Assembly: GCF_000264905.1 (NCBI RefSeq)
Contig: NW_006763131.1
Coordinates: forward strand, 2,489,939-2,553,938
DNA: 64,000 bases
Source of the DNA: Stereum hirsutum FP-91666 SS1
Lineage: Eukaryota > Basidiomycota > Agaricomycetes > Russulales > Stereaceae
Direction of reading: 5' to 3'
The translations under genes and the position numbers were made by a program. Shown here one piece after another: positions 11,733 through 22,359 of the stretch (positions are counted from its first letter, which is position 1; the number at the start of each line of letters is the position of its first letter). The notes under the pieces are model-generated. The model had not been told where the DNA came from, did no database searches, and saw only the letters and a list, made by a program, of their open reading frames with translations.

Positions 11733-12476
11733 GCTTGAGATGTCTCTTTTCAAATTGTGCATTTGCGTCGTTGGGCGGGATTTTGAGGGAATGTATGTAT
11801 TTTATGGTATGTCGGATGCTACAGTCGAGTTTGGGTTGATGGAGACGGGGATGGAGAAGTCTTGCCTCGGTGTAAATTGTGTACGAATATGGGCTCGGAG
11901 CAAGTTCTCATTGGGTCTGTCTCTCGTATTATGCTTATATTTTGTCAATCATACGGACGATCTTTGGATACGGATAGCAATGGGAGTGTTATATATGGTT
12001 CACGCTGTGTCTACGCCCGGTTGACTTTGCAGACCTCAAGAAAGAGCCCGACGAGTATCTATACTAGCGACGGGACAAAGTTCCCAAACCCACTTTGGGT
12101 AGCACTCGGGCCTGACAAACCTTTTAGCTTTTCACTTGTGAGCTTGAAAGCCAGGTAAAGCCCTCTGGTAACTGTGGATTCGAGGCAGCAGACCAATAAA
12201 GCTCACCCTTGACCTGCTCAGAAACCATACATTGGCGGGTATATACCAACTCGTGTACGCCTGGTCAGCCGAAAACAAGACGCGTATTATTACACCGAGT
12301 AGATCAAGCAGGTACCATAATACACTCAGACACCGCATATCAAATGCGATGTGCCTCAGGCTCAGGCGACGACATGGAAGAGCAAAGAAAAGCGAGGAAC
12401 AGAAAAGGAGGGGCGGGGTGCGATAAACGAGGAAGACGCTTCTCGACGGAATCCCATGGTAGAAGTACGAGAGGCT
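11733..12476. other. Convergent intergenic region (Gid1-like / NoxA)
   Basis: This is the 3' flank of both neighbouring genes, which converge here. Short open frames exist on each strand, but none has a recognisable domain or splice-supported extension. Confidence 0.4.
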
Positions 12477-14677
12477 CTAGAAGTGCTCCTGAAAATGAGG
12501 TCAAGGCGTCAGCGGTGGCTCGGAGACGGAGGGGAAAGAAGAGCGCGTGACGTACCTTTGCGAACGTGAAGTTCACATTTGAGCATGTGTGTTCGACGGT
12601 GGCCTCCTTGATCGCCTTCGCGAGGACGCTCGGACCACAGAAGTATGTCTAAATTGAATAGGACATCGTTTTGTGAGCACGTCAACATTCCACATAACGG
12701 ACCAAACCAATAACTTACCCCGACGGTGGTCTTCAGCTGAGAGTTGCTGCCAGGAATGTATTGACCGGCCTCGATGGCCATGCGCATCTGCTTGTAGATA
12801 CCACTCCAATCCGGACGACCGAACATGGTGCGCGAGCGAAGAAGCGTCAGGGGATCGTATTCTGCGCCGGCGTCGTTGATCGCGATGTTCCACAGCATGT
12901 CTTCACCAATCTTCTGTGTCAGGTAGATGTTGATGCGGAGGAAGTTGGCTGAGCACGAGAAGCAAAAAAAAAAAGTACTCAGATTAGTTGGGGATACCAG
13001 AATATAATGTATGATGGAGAATACTGACGATCGGCTTGGGCAGCTTCGACTTCCTGCAACAGACTTTGGAACCAACCGAACGAGGGCGCGTCGCGACAAA
13101 CCCAGAAGAACTCGACTCGGCGGAGTGAGCCCAAGTTACCATTTCGCTGACGGTACCAGATGTGCTTCAAGATGGAAGCGAAAGGGGTAACACCTATCGC
13201 ATCATACAAAAAGGTAAGCCTTAGATGAACCCCGAAAAACATTATGTGTTTTCGAGTCGATTCACGTACCGATACCAGCACCAATAAGGACAGCGACTTC
13301 CACATCGAACACATCCTCAGCAGGAGCGCCATAAGGACCATCGATGCGGACAGTGGGTAAACCACGGCTGACAGACCCAGTGTCAAGCTCGACAAAGTCT
13401 CCACGACCAAAGACAGACGATTTCTCCTCCTTCTCACCGCCCTTCATGGCAGCCTGGGTGAGCTGAGCGACGACGGAGGGGCCGGCACCTACTCGCTCAC
13501 CCAGGGCTTGAGTCCAGTCACCAACCTGACGGATGTGAACGGAGACATAGGGGTCTTCTGGTGCAGAGGTGATGGTGAACTGAGGGTCGAAAATACAGTT
13601 TAGCAGGACGGTTCGGGCGAAAGTACAGGATGCGCTTACCGGATGCCACTGGAAGCCAGAAATGTCTGGGACCTGGATGAAGAGCCATTGCCCGGCGGTG
13701 TACTTGAAACTCGGCTTGACAATACGCAACTCCATCGCACCTTGTTACGAAAACCGATAAGCTATAAATAGAACATCGCGTGTCGGTAGGGACCTACCAC
13801 TCGGGTGGACAAGCAGCTTTGACAGTCTCGTTGGCTGCCTCGCACGGATTTCTCTCCAAATTCTCTCGCCGAAGTAGAGAACACCGGGCCAGATAGTGAA
13901 CCTCCAGCTTTCATAACCAAGACAGTGCTCGGTAGAGTAGAACGGGAAGGAGGAGATATAGTCTGGGTCGACGGAATCGCGGACGAAGCAACCAGTCGCG
14001 TGCGCATAGAGACCGATCATGAAGAAGAATGCCAGGTGGTGGGTGTACCAGAACGCCTCAAAGCACTGGTTGCGCATCTTGTGGTGTGCCGTGGTGTACA
14101 TCAAAAGCATGATGAGGAGCATGAAGTGGCCCGTGATGGCTCCAGCTTGGGTGTAGTGAATGTCTAGGGCTCTCTCCTGCCGTACCTCTACAGGACGCTC
14201 TGAGTATTCATTCGAGCACATCTGACATGGAGGCAAACGTACGGGTAATCTCGACGTTGATAAAGTTGACATAGTGCGCCGTGGTGTGGACCATCGCCCA
14301 GAAGGCCATAGAATAGGCAACTTGACGATGGAACCAGATGTTCTCGTCGGCAGGGAAAAGCCAAGCGAGCTTGGGCCGGACGAAACGAATGATGTTACGG
14401 AGCATGGGAACGAGGATGAGACCGCCATCATAGGCAAGGACGAGGCCGGCACCGCGAGATACCCAGACAGAGTACTTGAGGCCGTTCAAAGCAGCAAGCT
14501 TCTGGTTTGTTTCCTGGTGGCACAACGTCAGGAATGTCTCTGTGGTGAGAGACTTAGGGTGCGCACCTGACTGTGCCATCCATAAGCGAAGAAAAAGAGA
14601 TGGGTGCCGTAGAAGAGAATGTTGAATGTCAATCGCCGCGCATGGAGAAACTCCCTCTGAAACCAGTTCTCGCCCAT
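12477..14677 (-). CDS. noxA: NADPH oxidase, NoxA type
   Basis: Membrane flavocytochrome that transfers electrons from NADPH across the membrane to oxygen to make superoxide; in fungi NoxA controls hyphal differentiation and fruiting. Exons in coding order are 14677-14567, 14513-14243, 14199-13798, 13740-13640, 13579-13270, 13193-13029, 12948-12719, 12648-12556 and 12488-12477 (564 residues). The N-terminal half has six membrane segments with the haem-ligand histidines in HRQVAYSMAFWAMVHTTAHY and FWYTHHLAFF. The C-terminal half has the FAD motif HPFTITSAPEDP, the NADPH loop GAGIGVTPFASILKH, WVCRDAPSFGWF and the terminal FCGP plus KEHF. The ATG lies just before the first membrane segment, so there is no NoxB-type N-terminal extension. 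The final exon codes only four codons (EHF and stop). No calcium-binding EF hands are present. Confidence 0.96.
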
Positions 14678-15189
14678 CGTGTCTGTGAAGCCTGAAGAGT
14701 TGAAGTGCAAAGGAGTGGCGTCCGGTACCGGCCAGACAGTGTATACGGTAGAAATAAAGAAAGAGAGGAAGAAAAGGTCGTGATAGCCAGCTAACGGAGA
14801 GAAAGGGAGAAGATGAAGGTGAAACGGGAGGCCTCTGTTTTGACCAGGTGGGAAGCCGCAAAGTGACCCGGCCTGGCCGAGTGCGCATTGACATGGCGAC
14901 CCTTTGTAACTATCTCTCGTTCTCCTTCCCAACCCAGCCGTACTCCTTCTACTTCTGGATTCTCTTCCACGCAGAAATTCTAATGTGGGCACAAAGCGTC
15001 CAAAAGCCTTCGGGTATGTGTACAAAATTACAAAAATTACGACGATGCGAACAATTAAACCAAGCGAATGGAGAGCCATCCCACACCCACGGCCATGGTA
15101 CGCTCACTAGCGAGCCACAGCCGCCGCATCACACATCTGCCAAGATCGCGGCCTGCCTAGATGATTCCGATGATCACCCTCCGTATCCT
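14678..15189. other. noxA upstream region and mad2 3' flank
   Basis: Non-coding as far as I can see. It holds the promoter and leader of noxA (minus strand) and the 3' end of mad2; no strong core-promoter element stands out. Confidence 0.4.
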
Positions 15190-16128
15190 CTACCCATCGT
15201 ACCGGTACGCCACCATCGCCTCAATTCGGTGCACGTCCGTGCTGAAGCTCCTCAACTTCACCTGCTGGCTCTTGCCCGCTTCGATAGCCAGGGGGTCCGT
15301 GTCGACCCACTCGTTCGCCGGGACGTCCGCCGACTCCGAGGTGTATGCGAGGATGTTGAACACGGTCGGCTCATCAATGATGGGCAGGAACGTCACGGTC
15401 GAAACTATCTGTTTCAGGATGGACCTGATCTCAGCTTGGACTTCCGCTTCCGGTTTTGCGGGCGCACTGCCGACGACCATCGAGGAGAATCGTTAGCGGG
15501 AAAATGATGAATGGTTGGATGGATGGATGGATGGATGGATGGACGGACAAGAGAGGAAATAAAACGTACGGCTCAGACGACTTGGACTTGGAATTGGACG
15601 CTGGCTGCTCGGCGAGGTTGATATCGAACACCCACCGTTCCATAGGCGTTCGCGTGTCTTTCGAGATGATGGCGACTACCAGTTGTGTGACTCCTCCCGT
15701 CAAAAGCCACTCTGAAACGGCACATCAGCAACCATCTGAACTTGGCATTATGATGCACATACTGTTGACCTGTGCTAGGATTCTGTTTGCCAAATCAGTC
15801 TCTGGACCCACACACAAAGGGCAGCTCGAGGCGAACGCACTTTTCGAGATAGTTTTCGAGACCAAGGTCCTGCGTCACGAGCACAGTCTGTCCGTACTTT
15901 TTCACCATATGGAAATCATCCGAAGGATACACTCCGCGCTGGAAGAGAATACTACATGTACAGCAGAAAAAAAAAACTAGAATCAGCGCGTTGTCCGCGG
16001 AAGGAGTAGTGCAAAACGGACGTGTTCACTGCATATTTGAAGAACTCGGTGACCAGGTTCGTGGACCCCTTCAGTGTGATGGCCTGGCGAGTGGGTGTCT
16101 GTTTCTGTTTAGTAGCCCTGGGTGGCAT
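15190..16128 (-). CDS. MAD2: Spindle assembly checkpoint protein Mad2 (HORMA domain)
   Basis: Mad2 switches between open and closed forms at unattached kinetochores and inhibits Cdc20-APC/C. Exons in coding order are 16128-16022, 15951-15841, 15782-15763, 15711-15570 and 15466-15190 (218 residues). The whole protein is one HORMA domain: ITLKGSTNLVTEFFKYAVNT, LFQRGVYPSDDF, MERWVFDINL, VQAEIRSILKQIVSTVTFLP and the C-terminal safety-belt segment VKLRSFSTDVHRIEAMVAYR. The third exon is only 20 nt and supplies the ILAQVN stretch. The loop after FDINL has a Ser/Lys-rich insertion that makes the protein slightly longer than yeast Mad2 (196) and human Mad2 (205). Confidence 0.95.
15515..15543. repeat. 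TGGA tetranucleotide repeat in a mad2 intron
   Basis: About seven copies of TGGA lie within the last intron of mad2 (15467-15569). It is a simple-sequence repeat with no coding effect. Confidence 0.85.
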
Positions 16129-16210
16129 GGCTATCGTCGTTTAAGTGAAATGGTGGAGAGAAGATGGTTTTCGGAGACAAAGGGTCAAGAGTCAAGACGC
16201 GGTTCACGAA

Positions 16211-16246
16211 ACGCGTGTCCGCAACGACGCAACATTTGGAACGCGT
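16211..16246. promoter_or_regulatory. Two MluI-type (MCB) boxes upstream of mad2
   Basis: ACGCGT occurs at 16211-16216 and again at 16241-16246, that is 83 and 113 bases upstream of the mad2 ATG, followed by a CACGTG palindrome at 16251-16256. ACGCGT is the core site of the fungal G1/S factor MBF. The function here is inferred from motif and position. Confidence 0.5.
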
Positions 16247-16719
16247 CAGTCACGTGACGGAGTGCTTTCTCCTTGTCCCCGAGGGCGGTACTTACAACTG
16301 GGGGGTCTGATTCGGTCCTCCATGTCAAGGAACGTCACGAACTCACAAAGTAATACAAGATCCAAAAAGAAGAAATCTATACTTGCGTGACGGATACGGA
16401 CAGAAGTAACAGTACATCGTACTACTGGAAATACATATCATAGCTTGGTGAAGACACGAGCGAATGGATCGGGTACAAAGGGTACTATTGTGCAGGAAAA
16501 GAAAAACACATCGAGGAGGCATGATCAACACAACTCTGGACAAACGAAGACGAAATGGCATGGGAACTCTGTAAGAAAAAAAGCCGGTAGCCACTCAGGC
16601 CGCGGTATCGCGTGCTGAGTGCGAAGCAAGAGACTGCGCGGGTACGAGAAAGACGAACTGAGGAAGAAGAACAGGCGGGAGACTCAAAACGATAAGCTAA
16701 GCCGGGCCACTATGAGATC

Positions 16720-19023
16720 CTACATAGGAATATCCTGGTCAGATCCTGAAGACATGAAAACCGCAAGCTCTACGTCGTCCTCATCAGCTTCACTGTCCTC
16801 CCGCGAAAATGATTCAGTGTTGGACCTGAAGTAGCGCGGGGTAGAATTCGGTGATTGGGGCTGTGATGTTCCGTGTAGTCCATCGTCGTTGGCGTCGATG
16901 TCCATCATGTTGGCCGAGGGGCCATCCGAGCGAGCAACAGTGTGGTTGTGGGAGAGTGAGCTGCTCTCCCTAGATGGTCGCATAGGATCTTTGGAGATAA
17001 ACGACGAAGTCGGTGTGGAAGACGTGGGAGTATTGATTCTAGACATGCCGGGAACGTCGAAGCCATGGGAAACATTCTCCAAGGACGAGCGGGAGTTGTT
17101 GTCGCCGTGAGCGACAGCAGGCGTCGTGGACCGCTCAAGAGCATTACCAGAGCGAAATGCCTTAATCAAAGTGTCCGACAGATGGGCACTGTTACGAGAG
17201 AGCCCTTGCACGTGATGAAACCCGTGAAAGATGCGCTGCGAGGAATGTGGTGTGGTGTGGTCGACAGGAACCAGGGGTTTCGGCGTCTGGTGGGCGTGAG
17301 ATGGCGGTGGACAGGTGAAGGTGAAGCCGTTGTCCGCTGATGCACCTTTCTGTCCAAAGACACCATGAGAAACCACCTTGCGATCAGATTCGCTTGTGCC
17401 TTCGCGTGACTGAGGTATCACAGACGTAGCCAAACCCAGAGTCTCGTCACCCCTGCCACCGGTCTTCCCTCGCATAGAGCTATAGACAGTCCCAAGATAT
17501 GGCCGAGTAGAGTAACGAACAGAAGACGAAGAGCCCAGGGATGAGTTGGCAGTTACATTGCCTATGCTTTGAGGTTTTGGGAGGCAATCTGGCTGAAGCT
17601 TCGTACCCTGACACGGCCGCTCAGATGTGGGTGACATGGCAGAAGGAGGGTCAATACACACCGAGCCCTCAGGAATGCTATCTTTCTCTACGTTCTCCTT
17701 CTCATGTGAAGGTCCATTAATGCTTGTACCGGAGTGAGCCAAACCATGATCGCCATCCTCTTCGCCGGACGAAACATATTGCACCGAGGCTCCAGAGACA
17801 GAGATATCCATGTCGGACGAGACGTCGTTCTCATCGTCATCATCGCCAGTTAGATCAATGATGATATGGGAGTCCGCATGTGTTGTCTCATATGTGCCGT
17901 CTTCGTCATCGTCACCGGTTAGATCAATGAATATGATGTCCCGGTAGGTGCCGCCAGATGGCATAGATTGGTCGAGAGGCTTTTCAGAATGCTCGTCGGC
18001 GAAGGCAGAGCTTGTTATCACGTTCTTATTCTTCTTATTCTTCTTTTTCTTGCCTGTACGAAGGGCGTCAGCACGCGCCACCTGTTGGGATATAATACCG
18101 GACGCACCTTCTCGATTTCTAACCCTAACCTTCTTCTCGATAATCGATTGAGCCATCTCTGCGGCCTTTCTCTTCTTCCTCGGAGGCTGAGAATCCATAC
18201 TGTCAAACGCGGCTCTCATTCTTTTGGCATCTGGATTCTCGCGAAGCGGTGTTAGTCTTGGTGCCGGCGCCTCTCGCTTCGCAATAAGTCTGCTCTGGGC
18301 CGTCCACGAGCTACAAAGATATCAGACGCTGTCGAACAAAGAGTCAGGACAAGAGGAAAGAAACTCACTTTCGACCGTAAGCCCCGGCTGCATGTGGCAG
18401 GAGAAAAGCATACGTCTGGGCACACCACTGGTGCACTGATTCGAACCCTTGCTCGTAGTAGAGTGCCCCGATCGCCATCTCCATACAATCCGCAGGACTT
18501 TTCACAACGTCCTTGCCGATGGAGAGTCTCACTCGCTGTTGCAAGGTTGGGCCAGTAGGGTCCCGTCTGGTCTCCTGGCTATATTGGACAACGGGTTCGA
18601 GGATAGAACCATATTTAGCCGTGCGGGGGTCTATCTTCTCCACGATCAACGCGAGTATCAGGTTCGTCACCAGGACCTGCCTGAGAACCTGCGACGACAA
18701 AGGTCAACCACACAAGGCGATAGCAGAAAACATCAGTAGAGATCGGGAAGATCCGGGTTCGCTGAAAAACGTACCGTCAGGAAGTGTGGCATACTTTCGG
18801 GGTATAGCTTGCGCAACTCGAGTGCGACGCAGATGTATAAGAGCGCATCTCCGACGAACTCGAGCCGCTCGTTCAAGTCCACTTCGCCTCTGGTCGTGCC
18901 TTTCACAATCCTCTCCCACGTATCCGGATGGATAGGGGGAAGAGTGGGACGATAATCGCGGTCGACGATGGCCAATATGGTCGCATTCTGGATATTCCGG
19001 TCAGGGAGGTCGCCGTGTGCCAT
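16720..19023 (-). CDS. RNase III domain protein with long disordered tail
   Basis: Predicted double-strand RNA endonuclease. Exons in coding order are 19023-18775, 18688-18369 and 18310-16720 (719 residues). Residues 45-175 carry an RNase III fold: the signature NERLEFVGDALLYICVALEL and, downstream, SPADCMEMAIGALYYEQG. Together these provide the acidic residues (E and D of the signature, D and E of ADCME) that bind catalytic magnesium. I see no dsRNA-binding domain, helicase or PAZ, so it is not Dicer-like. From about residue 200 the protein is Ser/Pro/Asp-rich and probably disordered, with basic nuclear-localisation-like stretches (PPRKKRKAAE, KKKKNKKNKN). Two acidic IFIDLTGDDDED / IIIDLTGDDDDE repeats (about residues 315 and 339) look like SUMO-interaction motifs. 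Substrate and partners are unknown. Confidence 0.82.
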
Positions 19024-20329
19024 AGGTGGACCTCAAGTAGTGCAGAAGGGTAGGGAAAGGGGGTTCTAAGCAAGCTGAGAGGGGGTGGGCTAGTAGAATG
19101 TGATGGGGGGAAAGAAGAATGCAGCGGGTTTGAGGGCGAGACGCGAGCCTTTTATGCGTCCCACGACAAAGAGCGGTCCGAAAGAGAACAAAAGACGCTT
19201 GGCCAGGGCCAGCGCGAGTGCCGTCCGCGCTGAACACTCTTACGTCATCGGCAATTCGCGCAGGGAGACTTGGATCGGTAAGTGAGCGTGAACAAAGTAT
19301 GACGCAAGCCTGCAGCTGCCTGCAGGCATCGCCAGAATGGCGGGCTGACAGTTTCTGCCACCCTCCGCCCGCTTTGGGCTTGTCATTTCCTTCGCTCATG
19401 GATGGCCTGGTGGAGACTTGTCACGGGTATTTTTGTGTAGTTTTATTGCTAAGAAATCAAAATGTCGCTTTCTGCGAAAAGTAAATATTTTTAAATGGCC
19501 TGAAGTCGGTGTCGGGGCTGGGGGGTGGAAAAACCACATCATTCATGGCTATGGAGTGACGGTTATAATACATTACGCGAGGTAGACAAACAAGAACTCT
19601 TGGCCGAATGGTTATTTGTGCGTTTATGAATACCGTGCTGCCAGTGAGGCGGTTGGTTCGAACCCTCATGATGCCGCTCGCGCTTTTTATGTAATTTTAC
19701 CCTGAGTTTCTCTACCGAGAGCCTTATCGTCCTTTGCGACATTGATGTTCGTGAAAGTTTTTTAATATGTATATACTTATTACTCTGTAGTACTACAATT
19801 TAAGCCTGAGGCTTGTGTAGAGAACTTAGCTACTCGCGAGTCTTTTTAGATAGCATTGCTGTGCATCATTCCCTTTCTATGAACATCCAGCCGACCGAGG
19901 TACTGGGCCACACACCGGTCGAGCCGCAAATTCAACGCAAATCAAGCTTCCTCGTGGTTGAATTCACAAAATCTCACGACACATATGCATATATCTAGCA
20001 ATATTAATGATTCATTCGTACTTATTGTCCTCACTTTGAGCTTGCGATTTGATAGGCTCTCGCAAACTTGGTTTGACTCTGTGCGCCACTCACGACTTGG
20101 CGCAAACTTCGCGTCTCGTCCTGCTGACCGGCTCTGCGGCGCCATCAGCGAAGCCTGTTGCCTTTGCCTCGAGGTCGCCCTTCCTCTGGGCGAATCCCTA
20201 CGTCACTCTTTGTTCACGCTGCCTAGCCACTTGGATCTGGAAAATACATTCTACAAGGATAAATATCCCCGCTACATACGACGACGCATCTAGTCCAATG
20301 AATATTTACTGCCGAACAAAGGACGCTGA
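19024..20329. other. Long intergenic region with degenerate tRNA-like promoter boxes
   Basis: No protein gene is supported in these 1.3 kb. Near 19603-19670 there is an A-box-like TGGCCGAATGGTTA and a B-box-like GGTTCGAACCC followed by a T run, but the flanks do not pair into acceptor or T stems. It may be a tRNA relic or a tRNA-derived SINE head. Confidence 0.35.
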
Positions 20330-21808
20330 TCATGACAATCCCAATCTTGCCCTGACCCGCTTCTCACCCTGGCCCAACTCTGATTCGGCAGACTTAATGT
20401 ACAACTGTGCCAGCGGGTTGTCGTCGCCCTCCTTCTCCAAGTCATCCTCGATCGCGGTGAACTCCCTCTGGAACTTGCCATTCAGAACCTGATACAAAAA
20501 TGTCGTTAGCATCGTATGAGAATTGTAACGGCATATAGGTGGCAAACCTGGTTGTAGAGGATGTCTTTGAAGTGCGTGCGGATGGCCGAGCCGTCGAGCT
20601 TGAGGGCCCCGTTCAGTTGCCCATATTGCGACACAGACGAGTGGTGCTTCAATTGGGTGATGAATCCTTCTTCTGCGGCCTAACATATAATCAGCGTCAT
20701 ATTTCCGAAAGAGGTTCGAGGGAGTAAATCTCACAGCTTCAAAGATTTCTGCGGGTTCCTTGGACATCCACCTGAAGGAGAGAAACGGTAAGACCGTGGA
20801 AACATGAGGCAGACCGTAGATACTCACATTTCGTAAACCAAGGCCTCGTCTGAGCATCCAGCTTCCTTCAAGACACTGTACGCCTCTCGGAAGAGCATGA
20901 TGATGTTCGGCCACAGGCCCTGCTCCGCAAACAGATCCATAGCCGTCTCCTCCTTACATGAGCTAGCAATCGCGCCGGTCTTTGTGGCTCCGATGGCTCG
21001 TGAGAGGGCCAAAGCGAGTGCAAGGCCATTGCCAGTGCCGTCCTGTTCGACGCTTACGAAACACGGGAAGCCTTTGCCCTTCTCGTAGAGAGACCTCACG
21101 GAAGAACCAATCATCCTGCAATACATGAGTCAGTCTACTGGCACAGCGCGATGTGCGTAAGGACCGACCTGGGTGCGACCATGACAACGTTCTGCGAGGG
21201 CTTGAAATCCAGCAACTTGTAGTAGACGTTATATCCGCTCGCAACAACGATCGTGGCGTCATCCTGTAACACAGTTGACAGTCGTAAGTCTTAAGACAAC
21301 AACTCTAGCGCAAACGATCGTACCTTTAATGTTGGGGCGACCAGCTTGTTGAAGATCTTGGGCTGGACCTGGTCAGGAACGAGAAGGAAGACGACTAGTC
21401 GCGTTCACTCAGCCTTCCTGTGTTATATTTAAAGAGAGGACTCTTGAGGTACTCACCATCGGCGCCCTCTGTGGCCTTGGTAAAGTCATGCACGACATTA
21501 AAACCCTTTGACTTCGCGTCAACGGCATAGTGGTCCTCCCGGTTTGCGATAACAATCTTGTCGTTTGGGATACCACTATCCCGCAGGTTCTGAGCCTGAG
21601 CAGCGCCTTGGTTTCCAAAGCTATAGACCGAGAATCAGTGTTCAATGTCGAATCTGAAATGACAAGCTGGAGTACACACCCTAGGAAGAGAATGGTTTTG
21701 TCCTTCAAGAGGGCAAGGTCGGCATCTGAGTCGTAGTAACTGTTTTCGTATCAGCAAAATCTGCTTGTATGAAAACGCCAGATAATATAGAACATACATC
21801 TTAGCCAT
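20330..21808 (-). CDS. Ketol-acid reductoisomerase-like protein (divergent)
   Basis: Homolog of ketol-acid reductoisomerase (IlvC/Ilv5), the second enzyme of branched-chain amino acid synthesis. Exons in coding order are 21808-21798, 21739-21680, 21620-21457, 21394-21324, 21263-21169, 21115-20828, 20771-20735, 20679-20548 and 20488-20330 (338 residues). It begins MAKIYYDSDADLALLKDKT, like bacterial enzymes, with no mitochondrial presequence. The Rossmann motif is GFGNQGAAQAQNLRDSG, and DLFAEQ supplies one metal-binding pair. Several canonical residues differ: the catalytic His of the usual HGFNI segment is Ser in ASGYNVYY, GPGHTVR reads MIGSSVR, and the C-terminal metal motif ExxxE is altered (YEMWMSKE). 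Length fits a class I enzyme. It may have another substrate or be a paralog of the true mitochondrial enzyme; I cannot tell which. Confidence 0.85.
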
Positions 21809-22359
21809 GGCGGAATTGAGGAGGTGAATTGAGTGGGTATTTCAGTGAGAACCGGTAGAGTCAAACTTGTGCAATTCATCCTCGCAGCTCTCACCCAGGC
21901 TTATAAGGAGTAACGCTTTCGGCTCCCCATAAACGCGACATTCCTTGAACCGGTATTTTTGTTTCCGTATCGCGTCTAGATCGTGCCCTTGTGATGAGTG
22001 CAAAGTCCCTGTGATGTTCTCAAGCCCGAGCACCAGAGTCCCTGTGATTGACGATGGTGGTAAGAAGCAGATGTCTGTCCAGTGTGCGGCCCGCGCATCC
22101 GTGCGGAAGGAGAGGAGTGTGGCACCGATAGACACTCGTGACCGACCAAAACCCGGCTTCATCTTGACTTTATTTCCCCGCTGCACTCAAGATGGACAGA
22201 AATAAGGGTTTACGGTGCCTTCGTGGCGGATGAGATGGCGACATAAAGACATTCCCAACATATCCATATCTTATCCGGATATCGCAGTCTATCGCTCTGT
22301 GAACCAAATCTGAACCCCTGTCGACTGTTGTATCCAGACCGTCCACTGCTTCCCATACA
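21809..22359. other. Divergent promoter region between KARI-like gene and SDR
   Basis: The two flanking genes are divergently transcribed from this 551-base region. Small open frames lack recognisable features and I call none. Confidence 0.4.

Noticed and set aside
19600..19680. tRNA gene
   Set aside because: A-box and B-box-like sequences are present, but acceptor, D and T stems do not pair.
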